Origin: Phymatolithon calcareum
Lineage: Eukaryota; Rhodophyta; Florideophyceae; Hapalidiales
Assembly: GCA_977006965.1 (NCBI GenBank)
Contig: OZ345375.1
Span: 744,001 to 808,000, forward strand
Direction of reading: 5' to 3'
DNA length: 64,000 nucleotides
The notes under the pieces were generated by a model. It saw nothing but the letters and a program-made list of their open reading frames with translations, was not told where the DNA came from and did not search any database. The position numbers were made by a program, and so were the translations under genes. This document shows, in pieces, positions 44,284 through 53,770 of this stretch (position 1 is its first letter; each line of letters starts with the position of its first letter).

Positions 44284-45270
44284 CTTTCTTTCTTTCTTTA
44301 CTGCAGAAGACGTTAACTAGAGTTAACATCAGGGGTTGTCAAGCAACCCCTCATTGTTCACGAATTTGAGTACTTCAAGCGGTTTCTCCCTACATAATTC
44401 CTCTACCGTTTTAGGGCCTACTCTACCAATAGTCTGCCGTCTTGATAGAGCACGCCCACTACAACGAAGAATTAAGTGATCAACAGTTTCTTTGGTTCCA
44501 CCTGGACAGGCCTTGCACATGGGGTCGTATTCCGCCGAGCCATCGTCCTTCCGGTGAAAAGCTGCTACCAGCGAGCAGCATTCTGCGGAAAGTTGATTTA
44601 GGATGACTTCGGCACGTCTGTGACTAATCCGGAGTTCTGGGGGTAGAAACTGTACACTTCTTGGTTTCATCGAATTGCGCGGTTTAATTATGGACCGCGC
44701 GGCTTCCATGGTCAAGGGTACGCCTTGATGCGTCACGATATCTGATTCCGTAATGCCTCGACGAGCAAGCTCGTCGGCTTTCTCGTTCCCAGGTATCCCA
44801 CAGTGGCTTGGAACCCAAATCGCCTCGATGGTGACGTTGCCCTCCATCAATGCCTCCATGGCTTCCCACAACTTCCTTGTCATTTCGGCATACATCCGAG
44901 GCTGTCCGGCCAATGCATCCAGGCAGCTCCTACTGTCGGTGAACCACCGAATGTGTTGTCCTCCATCGAATTCCAGTTGTTGTACGGCTTCGAAAGCTCG
45001 GACCGCCGCGAATACCTCGGCGTCGAAGGACGAACCGATCGCTCCCGTGCTCATGCCAATTTCCTTCAGTACGTTGTCCCCGCGTAAGATCAAGATACCT
45101 GCGCCACCGACCTGATTGGGGATGCTTCGGTACATATCGAGAGTGTCGCCGTCCTCGTCGCAGATGTTGACGCGCATCTGGAAGTCAGTGGGGGACGTCT
45201 GATACGCGTGTTCGTCCCCATCGTCGTATATCAGCAGAATGTCCGGTTGTTTCCGATGTCGAGATTCAAA
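44284..45270 (-). mobile_element. 5'-truncated LINE with 12-bp target duplication
   Basis: AGTTTCCGCTTT occurs at both edges (44272-44283 and 45271-45282). Read on the minus strand, the insertion contains an RNase H coding region, a short 3' end and a tail of (AAAG)n at its 3' edge. Target duplication plus simple tail plus 5' truncation are hallmarks of target-primed reverse transcription. Length 987 bp. It splits the Fanzor gene. Confidence 0.9.
44329..45177 (-). CDS. LINE RNase H domain and C-terminal zinc motif
   Basis: The frame is open into the 5' truncation and ends at 44329. GGAGILILRGD, FDAEVFAAVRAFEAV, RWFTDSRSCLDAL and WVPSHCGIPGNEKADELARR give the D-E-D-H/D pattern of a type I RNase H, as used by I/R1-like and some plant LINE clades. 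A C-terminal C-x2-C-x-x-H-x-x-x-C knuckle follows (MCKACPGG then VDHLILRC). There is no polymerase in this truncated copy, but the frame is intact over 282 codons, implying a recent insertion. Confidence 0.88.
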   Translation of the reverse strand: MRVNICDEDGDTLDMYRSIPNQVGGAGILILRGDNVLKEIGMSTGAIGSSFDAEVFAAVRAFEAVQQLEFDGGQHIRWFTDSRSCLDALAGQPRMYAEMTRKLWEAMEALMEGNVTIEAIWVPSHCGIPGNEKADELARRGITESDIVTHQGVPLTMEAARSIIKPRNSMKPRSVQFLPPELRISHRRAEVILNQLSAECCSLVAAFHRKDDGSAEYDPMCKACPGGTKETVDHLILRCSGRALSRRQTIGRVGPKTVEELCREKPLEVLKFVNNEGLLDNP

Positions 45271-45650
45271 AGTTTCCGCTTTGCCGCACCGCGGCTCGTC
45301 GAAGTTCGCAACTCTTCATTTTCAGCTCCAAAGGCAAGAGTCTTTGCCATTTCTTGGATGTTTCGTGATTTGGCGCGGAATCGAGCAAAGCGCTGGCGAC
45401 GTCTGTTGTTGGAAAACAATTCGCGGCACATGACCGTCAATGTACTGTAGACAACGTTGGCGTATGCAACACTTGCACCGGCACGCTTTAGCGCCACTTG
45501 AGAAAAGTCGTTGAGCGCTGCTCTGTAGGCCTCATTTTCGTTGCGACGTGCAGCCTCGTTCTTCTCAGTGCGTATTTCGCTTCTATTATCAAAAACGCCG
45601 TGCGGAGCAATCGTAAACGTAAGTTTGAGCACAGGATGGGAGCCGACTCC
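45271..45650 (-). pseudogene. Fanzor upstream part (interrupted)
   Basis: The minus-strand frame, open from a TAG near 45683, reads through EAYRAALNDFSQVALKRAGA, CRELFSNNRRRQRFARFRAK and TSTSRGAAKRK up to the LINE. If the LINE and one duplication are removed, AKRK is followed in frame by LKQELYRRKR of the C-terminal part. The TAG just upstream (AAAATAG before GGATTTC) could be a splice acceptor, as Fanzor genes often have introns. I did not find the RuvC-I aspartate upstream. Confidence 0.72.
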
Positions 45651-45683
45651 ACCAAACAGAAATCCCTATTTTGCCTTCCCCAA

Positions 45684-47463
45684 GACCCGTCACGCTCGGC
45701 ATTTACAGAAGAGCAGAGTACGCGCAAGGCAAGAGCTCCTGTCGCTGATATGTCGAAGCATTCTTTGGTCGACACTTTGAATGATGGCAGTGTGCCATTT
45801 CAGTTCAAAGCTACGCCTTTCTCAATTGAAGAGATTCGAAAAACGTCATGATACGCTCATTGGCTTCCGTCTTGCAAGAAATCATTGCAATAGTTTACGT
45901 GCTCTGAGGCTCTGAGCATTCATGTGGGTCGTGACTTCTCAAAGCTCGCCACTTCAGTTGGTCTCAGTCTGGAAGAGACGCCACTTTCAACTTGCGACTG
46001 AGCACTCTCAATGCTGTTTGCAAAAAATGGCACAGATGACGCTAGTGCTAGTATGATTTCATCTAAATCCACTCTGTTTTCGAAGGTTGCCGCGAGAAGT
46101 TCGAATCTTTGAACGGGAGAACGGTGAACTGAAAAGCCCAGGATAACTTGAGCATGTGCTATCCGCGTACCGACTAAGGTCCGTAATGATCACACAATCA
46201 TCGCAAGCCTTCCATATTGTGGAGACTAAGATTCACTGTCGCATTATCTTGATTCTCTGTAAGTCATGCCATGAGAAGATGATGTAAATTTTACAATTCA
46301 AATTAAACCTAGAGCGCGCGAACGTTTTCAGACTAAACCAAACTGGATAAGAGATGAATTTGCAATCCAAATTCCGGCATCTATGCATGCTGTTCTCGTA
46401 CATGCGCGAACTTCGGAGCGATTCATTTAGTCCAAGAAGCAGAGTAGGTGGTGGCTGAATTTTACCATCAGTATTCCATCATCATTAGATTCCACAAGCA
46501 GCACTTGTGCTGCACCGGGTAGTGAGCTGTGCAGCGGAGAGAAAAAAGTATGTGCTCGAAAGGCCATACGTAACCACGGTCGCCCGACGCAAAGCAAGCT
46601 TCCTGAGCAACCGGCGGACGCCACTTGAGCAATCAGTGCACCCTAGAACCAACAATGGATGAGAGATGCGCTCAAAAAAGATCAATGGTGCATGGAGGAT
46701 CTGCCTGAGATTGCGGATCTATGATAGAATATGCAAGTGTTCTAGCTCCGTTTTCCTAGTCTGGCAAGCGTGCGTTGTGACAAAATGCAGCTATATAGTC
46801 AAACAGTGTATTCTTCAAATAGAGATAGACAGTTGCCAGGTCGAAAATGCCATAGTCGTTCGGGGCTTTGACCGCGTTCAGGCACAGCGTAGTGCAGATT
46901 GATTTACTGCGAGGAATGTTCATTTTTGCTCACGTCGGACATACAAAAATGATATTTATAAACTGAAATGGGACGTGTGTAGGTGCCAAACATTTTCTGC
47001 GCGCCGTTGCCATTTCTTTGAAATAAGCCCTCCTCGAGCGCCCTGCACTGTACACATGTATCTCTCACATTCGTCCTGCTCTCGAGCCCGCACCCCTCTC
47101 TCCCCTGGGGCTTAACCGCCGTCAGCAACTTGCGGAGCCACCTTTTTGGGGGCCGCATACGTTCTTGCAGGGAACACGAGCCCATTACGGGCTTTGCTGT
47201 TGGATGCTCGTCTTCCAATCGGCAAACGATTTGTATCGAACTGCTCATGGATCCCTTCTCCTTTACAGAATCAAAATCGAAAATGAAGGACTACGTGTAC
47301 ATATGTCACACGTCAGTGCGCTCCAACAAGGGACGCTCGCAGCTCAAATACTCTAGAAAACTCCATCCTACCAATCTTTATCCTCTACTATCCAGATATT
47401 GACTAAGTCATTCTTCCTTTTCACTTCACAGGCAACGAATTTCTCCCTCCCGTCACAGCCACG
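45684..47463. other. No supportable gene; may hold upstream Fanzor exons or bZIP leader
   Basis: Short frames only on both strands. A polypyrimidine stretch ending CACAG at about 47430 precedes the bZIP start and could be a splice acceptor in its leader. The remaining N-terminal Fanzor exons, if present, should be on the minus strand here, but none was identified. Confidence 0.3.
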
Positions 47464-48108
47464 ATGAGCACCAGGAGGCGCTCGACACCTGACGCTGATC
47501 TAACAGACCCGACCGATTTTCTGGCCAAATATTTCGACGAGCGGGGTATCAGTGACATTGTGGAATCCCATGCGAGTGCCGAGTGCATCCGTCGTGCGGA
47601 AGATGCCCGTGAGCGATTTAAACTTATTCCTGTCCACGCTACTGATGCTTCTCAAGTCGATTCCAACAATTCTTCAGACCCTCTGACCGCTGCACAGAAA
47701 TACACTCGCCGTCTCTTGAATAATCGGAAATCTGCCGCCGCGGCCCGTGTATATCAGGAGGTTCTCAAGAAGGAGCAAGCGTACACTTTGCAGACAGTCA
47801 TCGGTGAGCGTGATCGAATGGCCGTGGAACTCAAACAGGCAAATGCGGAGCGCGAAATTGTGTCGAGGGAACTCGATCAACTTCGTGCTCTCGTTAAACA
47901 ACTACAAAACGAAAACGTCCTCGTCAATCCTCCGGCTTTCACAGTGAAGCCATCAGTTCGCCAAGACAATGTGCAGAGCGGCACGGCGAGTGCGCAATTC
48001 TCCTTCGAAGGCAGTCCAGACCATGAAAATTATTTTCCGTTTGCCGTGGGAAGCGAAGGAGAGAACTGCCAAAACTCAATTTTAGGGCAGAACAACGCAC
48101 AGTCGTAA
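47464..48108 (+). CDS. bZIP-like transcription factor, copy 1
   Basis: 214 residues. Near residue 80 the basic region reads RRLLNNRKSAAAARVYQEVL: N-x7-R with S/A positions as in bZIP DNA-contact helices. Leucine-type heptads (LQTVIGERDRMAVEL, then LDQLRALVKQL) follow to about 160. The N-terminus (DPTDFLAKYFDERGIS) is shared with the inverted paralogue at 50571-51194, about four in five residues over the first 150 by eye. The tail is Ser/Glu-rich and diverges between copies. It would act in the nucleus as a dimer. A possible 5' intron ends near 47430. Confidence 0.75.
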   Translation: MSTRRRSTPDADLTDPTDFLAKYFDERGISDIVESHASAECIRRAEDARERFKLIPVHATDASQVDSNNSSDPLTAAQKYTRRLLNNRKSAAAARVYQEVLKKEQAYTLQTVIGERDRMAVELKQANAEREIVSRELDQLRALVKQLQNENVLVNPPAFTVKPSVRQDNVQSGTASAQFSFEGSPDHENYFPFAVGSEGENCQNSILGQNNAQS

Positions 48109-49038
48109 AACGTATACGATGGACTGTGAAACGAAGTAGAAGAATTTGCTTCCCGATTTAGTGAAATGTGTCGAGAAAGCCGCCCTGTTGGGCTTGGAAT
48201 CCAGTCAGGAGAGCATTCCGCTCTTTTCGCTTTGTTCCGTGAAATCTGGCGAAGTACGGAAACGTTATTCCTGCAGGCTCAGACCAATGGAATACTCATG
48301 GCCTCGTGAAAACCACCAAAAAGACCTCGATAACTCATGTGACTGCTGTCCATCGAAGCACGTCATGTGAAGCATGCGTATGCATCACAGCAAACTGCAG
48401 ATGTTGCAAGTGTTGGACTGCGCAATATTGATGAAACAAATCGTGCTTTTATCTATTTTTCCGTTTCTATGCGCATCATTTAAGAGCCCTTTGCCTTTTG
48501 CAGGTCCTGTATCAGCGTCAAGATCCGATGAACGTAACGCAACCTAGAACCATGAGTTGGCGCCTCTTACATATCACTCTTGTGTACTTCAGTAAAAGAG
48601 GAGATAAACATTGTACTTCTTTTTTCGGTTCTTGTCTGAGAGTTTACGTTTCTAATAGTTTTGAGCGTAAATTGATCATGAACGGGCTGTGTGGAATGTA
48701 TTAGAATAAATTGAATTTCCCCAGTGCAGCAGAACAAAGGGAATAAAAGGACTCAGAGATCTATTTTAAAGTCCGCATGCTGCCTCAGCTGAGATTCACT
48801 AACGAATATGAACAAAAATGTGTACCCAAAGTAAAGAAGCATGTGGCAAATCCCTGCCCCTATTCGGAAGACTGTTCGGCTATTTGATTTCAGCAAAACT
48901 CGAGTTCGTGGATCAGCGGAAGCACAGAACTTATCTTGATACCAAACAAGGGCGAGGAACACACAGGGCGGCCGATTGCTGTCGTTCTTAGAACAAGTTG
49001 CATTCCTCCCAAAATTTATGGTAGTGCAGAACCAACTG
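48109..49038. other. Convergent region between bZIP copy 1 and the methyltransferase
   Basis: No gene recognised; AT-rich with short frames. It presumably contains both 3' ends. Confidence 0.4.
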
Positions 49039-49864
49039 TCAGAGACGAATGGCTTCAACAAGAAACAGAGCATCTCCCAGAAGATTCCCACTCCGACCTC
49101 TGGGCGAAAGGTCGAACACACTGGGCGTGTCGAACTTGTATACAACAGCAAACCGAGTAGATGTGATCCTTATCCGATCCCGCGGTCCAGTTGGCCACGG
49201 CCTTTTCGGTAAACACACGGTCCGAGAAAGCCACGACAAGCCTACCACCTTTTCGCAGCACTCGTCCCACCTCGCTTAACACCTGCACCGGATGAATGAG
49301 GTAGTCCACGCTGAGCGCGCAAATGACCCATTGAAAAGCTTCATCTTGGAACGGAAATCGAGGATCTGTCTTATTCAAATCTTGAACAACAGCCTTCTCC
49401 AGCGCGGCATTCTCCTCCATTTCACGGCCGTTCATGCCGAGCCCGACCGCGTGCACACCGTCCGGAAAGTAGGAAACATACCCGGCGCATAGGTCCAGCA
49501 CACGATTATCAGATTTCATGCGGCCTGCACAAAAGTCGCGCAGCGAGGAAACGCAGCGGTCGTCGATGTGCTCCACACGACGGGGCCGGGCGTAATACTT
49601 TGCGTCATCATCCACGTCGAAGTGCGCGAAGTCGGAATCACTGTACGGGAACGATGCAGGAAATGTAGTCGGGACGGCAGACGATGCTACTCCCACAGAA
49701 AGCCCACGCGCCTCGACATGCTGCGGTTTGACGTAGTCTAAGGTGTGCAATGAGGCCGTGGCCGCTGCTGCAACGATTCCCTTAAGCAGCTCGCGCCGAG
49801 TGGAACATTTTGCGTGGTGCTTTGCGATGGCGAAAGCGGCTGTGGTTGACGAGGCGAATGCTCT
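49039..49864 (-). CDS. Plastid-type SAM methyltransferase with twin-arginine signal, one frameshift
   Basis: The minus-strand frame from about 49864 begins AFASSTTAAFAIAKHH, then STRRELLKGIVAAAATASL, a twin-arginine plus hydrophobic stretch as in thylakoid-lumen signals. The start exon is not found: a TAA lies just upstream and no in-frame ATG is visible. The core has RVLDLCAGYVSYFP (SAM motif I), VICALSVDYLIHPVQVLSEV and GRVLRKGGRLVVAFSDR, typical of methyltransferase type 11. Near 49146 the frame switches and ends FDTPSVFDLSPRGR...GDALFLVEAIRL, the usual last strand, in another frame. So the gene has a frameshift, or an error, in its last quarter. Confidence 0.68.
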
Positions 49865-49911
49865 TTATTTCCGCGCGTGTGCGGCCCTCATTAGGAGTAG
49901 AAAGAGAAATG
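49859..49911. repeat. 53-bp sequence shared with 43805-43857
   Basis: Near-identical to the segment next to the Fanzor 3' end. Here it lies immediately upstream of the methyltransferase reading frame, on the 5' side, where it breaks the frame with a TAA. It may mark an old insertion or a regulatory element. Confidence 0.65.
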
Positions 49912-50570
49912 CGAACGCTTGCCGCATTTGACGTTAAGGTTGATCCTTCCTTACCGTGCAGCAGGGAACGTCCGAGATATTATTTTTTCGTAAATTTCTT
50001 GGATCTGATCTCCCGGTGGAAGCATAGGGTTGTAGTCCTCACCTACACGGAATCACTCGCTCAAGCGAAGTTTGCTTCAACGCAATTCCATGTTCTCGTC
50101 ACGTTAACTTTTTCCAAACTTTAAGGAATGGGGCCCGTGCGGGTTGGAGGTGATTTGGCCGAAGGCCGGTTTGCATGCTCTCGCTGTTGTTCACGAAGAC
50201 TAATAGTCAAAAAGTAAGAAGTCTAAGATTTTGGACGTTGTTAAACAAAAAAGGACCAAGGCTATTTTACATCCAACAAGAACAAGATCTATTTACTAAC
50301 GCGCAGAACGGTATCACATTGGAAGCAAGTTTTCTTTCCGGATGTCCTGCCCTCTGGCCTGACTTCTCCTACTGCGGCTACATTCTGAGACAGGTCGTAC
50401 CTTCTGCAAAATGCTCAAGTAGTGTTCTCCATCACGCTGATGGCAAACATCTATTGGTTTTGGACCAACTAGGTTGGCATTTTCGACATATTTCGCAATA
50501 ACGGAATCAACTTCCTCTATTTCGTGTTTTGAAGTCCATCGTACATGTTTTGTGAATGTGGGTTCTTCAG
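49912..50570. other. No gene seen
   Basis: A 108-codon plus-strand frame (50175-50501) lacks motifs. The stretch presumably holds the methyltransferase promoter and the 3' end of bZIP copy 2. Confidence 0.35.
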
Positions 50571-51194
50571 TCAGAGATCTGAGATAGACAGATCCTCCTC
50601 TTGGTCTCGGACGACAAGCTCAAGGTAATTTTTATGATCTGAACTGTTTTCGAGGGAGATTTGAGTACTCACCGTGGCGCTCTGCATTAGGCCCTGTCCG
50701 ACAGATAGTTTTCCTGTGAAAGCCGGAGGATCGACGAGGACGATATCGCTTTGCAATCGTTTAACAAGAGCACGAATTTGATCGAGCTCGCAAGTTATAA
50801 TTTCGCGCTCCATATTCGCTTGTTTGAGTTCTGCGGCCATTCGATCACGCTCACCGATGACTGATTGCAAAGTGTGTGCCTGTTCGTTCTTGAGGACTTC
50901 CTGGTACACACGTGCCGCGGAGGCAGATTTGCGATTATTCAAAAGACGGCGAGTATATTTCTGTGCAGCGGTCAAAGGCACGGAAGAATTGGTGGAATCA
51001 GCTTGAGAAACATCAGTGGCCTGGACAGGAATGAGTTTGAAACTCTCACGGGCATCTTCGGCGCGACGGACGCACTCGGCACTTTCGGGGGACTCCTCAA
51101 TGGCACTGATACCTCGTTCATCGAAATATTTTGCCCGAAAATCGGTCGGGTCGGCGACGTGGGAATCAGGTGCAGAGCGCTTCTTTGAGCTCAT
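50571..51194 (-). CDS. bZIP-like transcription factor, copy 2
   Basis: 207 residues, inverted relative to copy 1 and about 2.5 kb away. The basic region RRLLNNRKSASAARVYQEVL keeps N-x7-R; the zipper (LQSVIGERDRMAAEL, then LDQIRALVKRL) is intact. The N-terminus DPTDFRAKYFDERGIS is conserved; the C-terminal 55 residues diverge. Both copies have open frames with mostly conservative changes, so both look functional. Start ATG at 51194. Confidence 0.75.
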   Translation of the reverse strand: MSSKKRSAPDSHVADPTDFRAKYFDERGISAIEESPESAECVRRAEDARESFKLIPVQATDVSQADSTNSSVPLTAAQKYTRRLLNNRKSASAARVYQEVLKNEQAHTLQSVIGERDRMAAELKQANMEREIITCELDQIRALVKRLQSDIVLVDPPAFTGKLSVGQGLMQSATVSTQISLENSSDHKNYLELVVRDQEEDLSISDL

Positions 51195-51273
51195 TGTGAC
51201 TGCAACGGCAGGTGGTCGCTTTCGACTTGGTCAACGCTTGGACTGTGGAGGATATAGAATTGCCAGAACGAGG

Positions 51274-51281
51274 TTATATAG
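51274..51281 (-). promoter_or_regulatory. TATA box candidate for bZIP copy 2
   Basis: On the minus strand the sequence reads CTATATAACC, about 80 bp before the start codon, a normal distance for a TATA box with a short leader. Confidence 0.5.
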
Positions 51282-52301
51282 CGTACTTCAGCAGCTCTTG
51301 CGAAGTATAAAAGTGTGATAAAAATTTACACGTATGCCTTCGAGGAAGATGTTTTTGTGATAAAAATACTAAATTATTTACATCATGTAATGTAAGCCTT
51401 CAAGGAAGCGCGAAGGCTCCTAAGGCTAATATTAGCCCTATCGACATCGATGCAAGTCATTTGCGGATTTGAAGACCCGCATCCAACAGCGTAACTGGCT
51501 GTGGACTCATACTCCCTGTCAGAAAAGGTGCAGCCCCCAAAAAGACGACTCAGCAGGCTGCTGACGGGCGGTATATTGTAGGGGAGAGCGAGGTGAGGTT
51601 TGGACAGCGCTGAGGGCTCGTAAACAGAACGAATGTGTACAGTACATGTGTACAGGACACTTGCAGAGGGCCTATCGCAAAGTTATGCCAGCCGGGCAGA
51701 CGGAAACATCTGATATTTCCGTCTGCACGGTTGGCATTGATGATTTTGTCTACCTACACTTGGACTGAGCTGGTAATACATCGTTTCCAAATACTCACGC
51801 TGGTGCGCACACTCATCCCATTTCAGTAGATTCATATTCTTTCTTTAATGCTCGACGTGATCTAGAAATCAATGGCTCGTGGGTAAACTAAACCGTCACT
51901 ACGCCTTATCCAAGTAAGGTCAACATCACGAAAGGCCAGCACTTCTGACTAAAAACTGGTAACATCTCTCGAAAGCATAAGCTGTATCATCAACTAGCTA
52001 CATTTCGTCAAACATACACTTGCCCAAACAGAGACATTTCGTGATTTAGAATTCGTACCTCGGGTTTTTTCTGTCCCCTGCACTAGTACTATAACCAATC
52101 ACAGATTGTGACATTCAGTCAGTTGCGCATTGCGACAGTTATTGTTTCGATTGCAGCTCTCATGGATATCCTTGGTGAGTATAAGACTTCCGGTTCACCA
52201 TTTTAGCTTTCCTCTTCGCAATATCAAGGTCGCGACTAAGTAGTGTGGGTGCATGGAGCCCGCGAGGACTGCGATGTACTGTCAAGATCGCATGGGTACA
52301 A
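51282..52301. other. Intergenic, no gene seen
   Basis: Short frames only. CCGGGCAGACGGAAAC and CCGTCTGCACGG at about 51693-51732 form a small inverted pair. Confidence 0.35.
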
Positions 52302-52660
52302 CCAGGGGAATGTTATGGGGGGGAGTAACACGGGTTTTTTTTGTTTCAAAACTTGTCTGCAAAAGCATGACATTGATGTGCCGGCAAAAATTATGAGTTC
52401 AGGCTGTATCAATAATAACTCTTGTTTACAGAATATTTCTATTGTTTTTCACCACAAAATCGAATACTGCAACGAGAGCGACCGCTACATTGGCAACTCC
52501 CAATGTTCCGGGAACGAGGGCCATATTTTCAGCTTTCATTCTCCTTTTTATGAAGCAATTAATCTCTGCAAAATTATATCAAACACACACTATAGACGCA
52601 AATCCAAAAAATCGGTATGATAAGGGGTTCGTGTTACTCCCCCCCATAACACTCCCCTGG
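52302..52660. mobile_element. MITE of the CCAGGGGA family, 5-bp target duplication
   Basis: Left end CCAGGGGAATGTTATGGGGG, right end the inverted complement with one or two changes (ending CATAACACTCCCCTGG). TACAA flanks both sides (52297-52301 and 52661-52665). Internal sequence at 52470-52508 matches 16478-16520 in the larger sibling. It is non-coding. Confidence 0.85.
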
Positions 52661-52861
52661 TACAACGCACGCGAAAAATCTGTTTCGCTTCGGCATGAGT
52701 TGCATTCGCCCAGTTTCGAGGCCTTTTCATACCAAATTTAGGACACGTGTTGGAAGACTCACTTTTTTTTAAATTTGGAATTTATTAAACGCCCTCAGCA
52801 ACAATCATGAGACTGAAGTGAGATGCGTTTCGGTTGCTAATTCCCTATTCCCCCCGGCCTA

Positions 52862-52990
52862 TGTGGGAAAGATGCCACCGAAGACGTGATAAATGGCCTC
52901 ACAAAAGACAGACTCTCCAAAGAGGACAGCGCCTGGACTAAGCGAGCACGCGACGAGCTCCGAACCATGTTTCAGGATGTGGACAAGTAA
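52862..52990 (+). CDS. Short coding-like fragment
   Basis: A frame reading CGKDATEDVINGLTKD then AWTKRARDELRTMFQDVDK and a stop looks coding (charged, helix-like), but it is only about 43 codons and has no start codon. It may be a terminal exon or a gene relic. No family assigned. Confidence 0.25.
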   Translation, partial: CGKDATEDVINGLTKDRLSKEDSAWTKRARDELRTMFQDVDK

Positions 52991-53149
52991 GGACTGCCCG
53001 CAACTTGAAATCACAGCGTGTCACAGGGCAGGAGAGTAATTTTCCCCCTCGAGGTCCCGAAGGAGACCAGAGGTGGGTTTTTGTAGTCCACTGAATCGTG
53101 TTACACCAAGAAGAAAAGAAAGTCTCCCATAGACAGAATCCAGCCAAAA

Positions 53150-53240
53150 TATCTTGGCACTAGGAAAGTTGCCCCCAGCGTCAGCAGATGCGTTGGTAAC
53201 TTTTAAATAAAAATCTACCTTTCTTCTTCTTCTTCTGAAC
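53150..53240 (+). repeat. LINE-type 3' end, second copy
   Basis: ILALGKLPPASADALVTFK, stop, then ATAAAAATCTACC and (TTC)n. This matches the inverted locus at 18363-18530. A third 3' end, AAATAAAAATCTAC, occurs at about 54676-54690. The element is truncated at its left. Confidence 0.6.
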
Positions 53241-53398
53241 TGATTATTACCGTTTCGGGAGGTGCGGATTATAAACAGGGCTCTTAACAATGCTGTTGGT
53301 TAGCATTGCCAGACTTCTGACAATGCCCATTGCCCATTTCGCTCGCGCTAAGATACCAATGGGCAGTGCAATGGCTGCCGCCGCAACAACTGGATTTT

Positions 53399-53770
53399 CT
53401 ATTGTTCCAGGAACCGCAATGAACATTCAAACTCGTCAACGTTAGACTCAGTTAACGATCCTGTACCGGCTCGTGCAGTAATTGTGGTGCAGTAAGATGC
53501 AATAGCTGCAATGTAGTGAGTGTTGTTACATGACCATCCATCGTACTTCACGGCGCCTTGTGTGTCGGATAGCTCATTAGCAATTCGCTTTTCAACGAGT
53601 ATCACAAGTTGAAAGATAACTCGAGTGAGAGCCAATGGCTCCAGGCTGACGGTATACTTAGAAATCTTGCGCAGATCAGAATCTTGTACCTTTAATATGG
53701 GAACATTCTTGATCACCACTAGTCGGATGTACCCGTACATGGCTAGCTCGTACTCGGAAAGTGATTGCAA
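53399..53770 (-). pseudogene. hAT-like transposase fragment
   Basis: 123 codons containing MYGYIRLVVIKNVPILKVQD and GAVKYDGWSCNNTHYIAAIA. Y/F-D-G-W-[ST]-x-N-x-x-H-Y followed by a hydrophobic strand is the catalytic-core start of hAT transposases. The frame then stops after SLTESNVDEFECSLRFLEQ. No C-terminal dimerisation (hATC) block is present. The minus-strand fragment at 54856-55266 may be its N-terminal part. Confidence 0.55.

Noticed and set aside
45498-45851. 117-codon plus-strand frame beside the Fanzor part
   Set aside because: Antisense to the Fanzor reading frame; no motif.
46427-46685. Short minus-strand frames as upstream Fanzor exons
   Set aside because: No RuvC-I aspartate motif and no clean splice sites; the missing N-terminal part could not be located.
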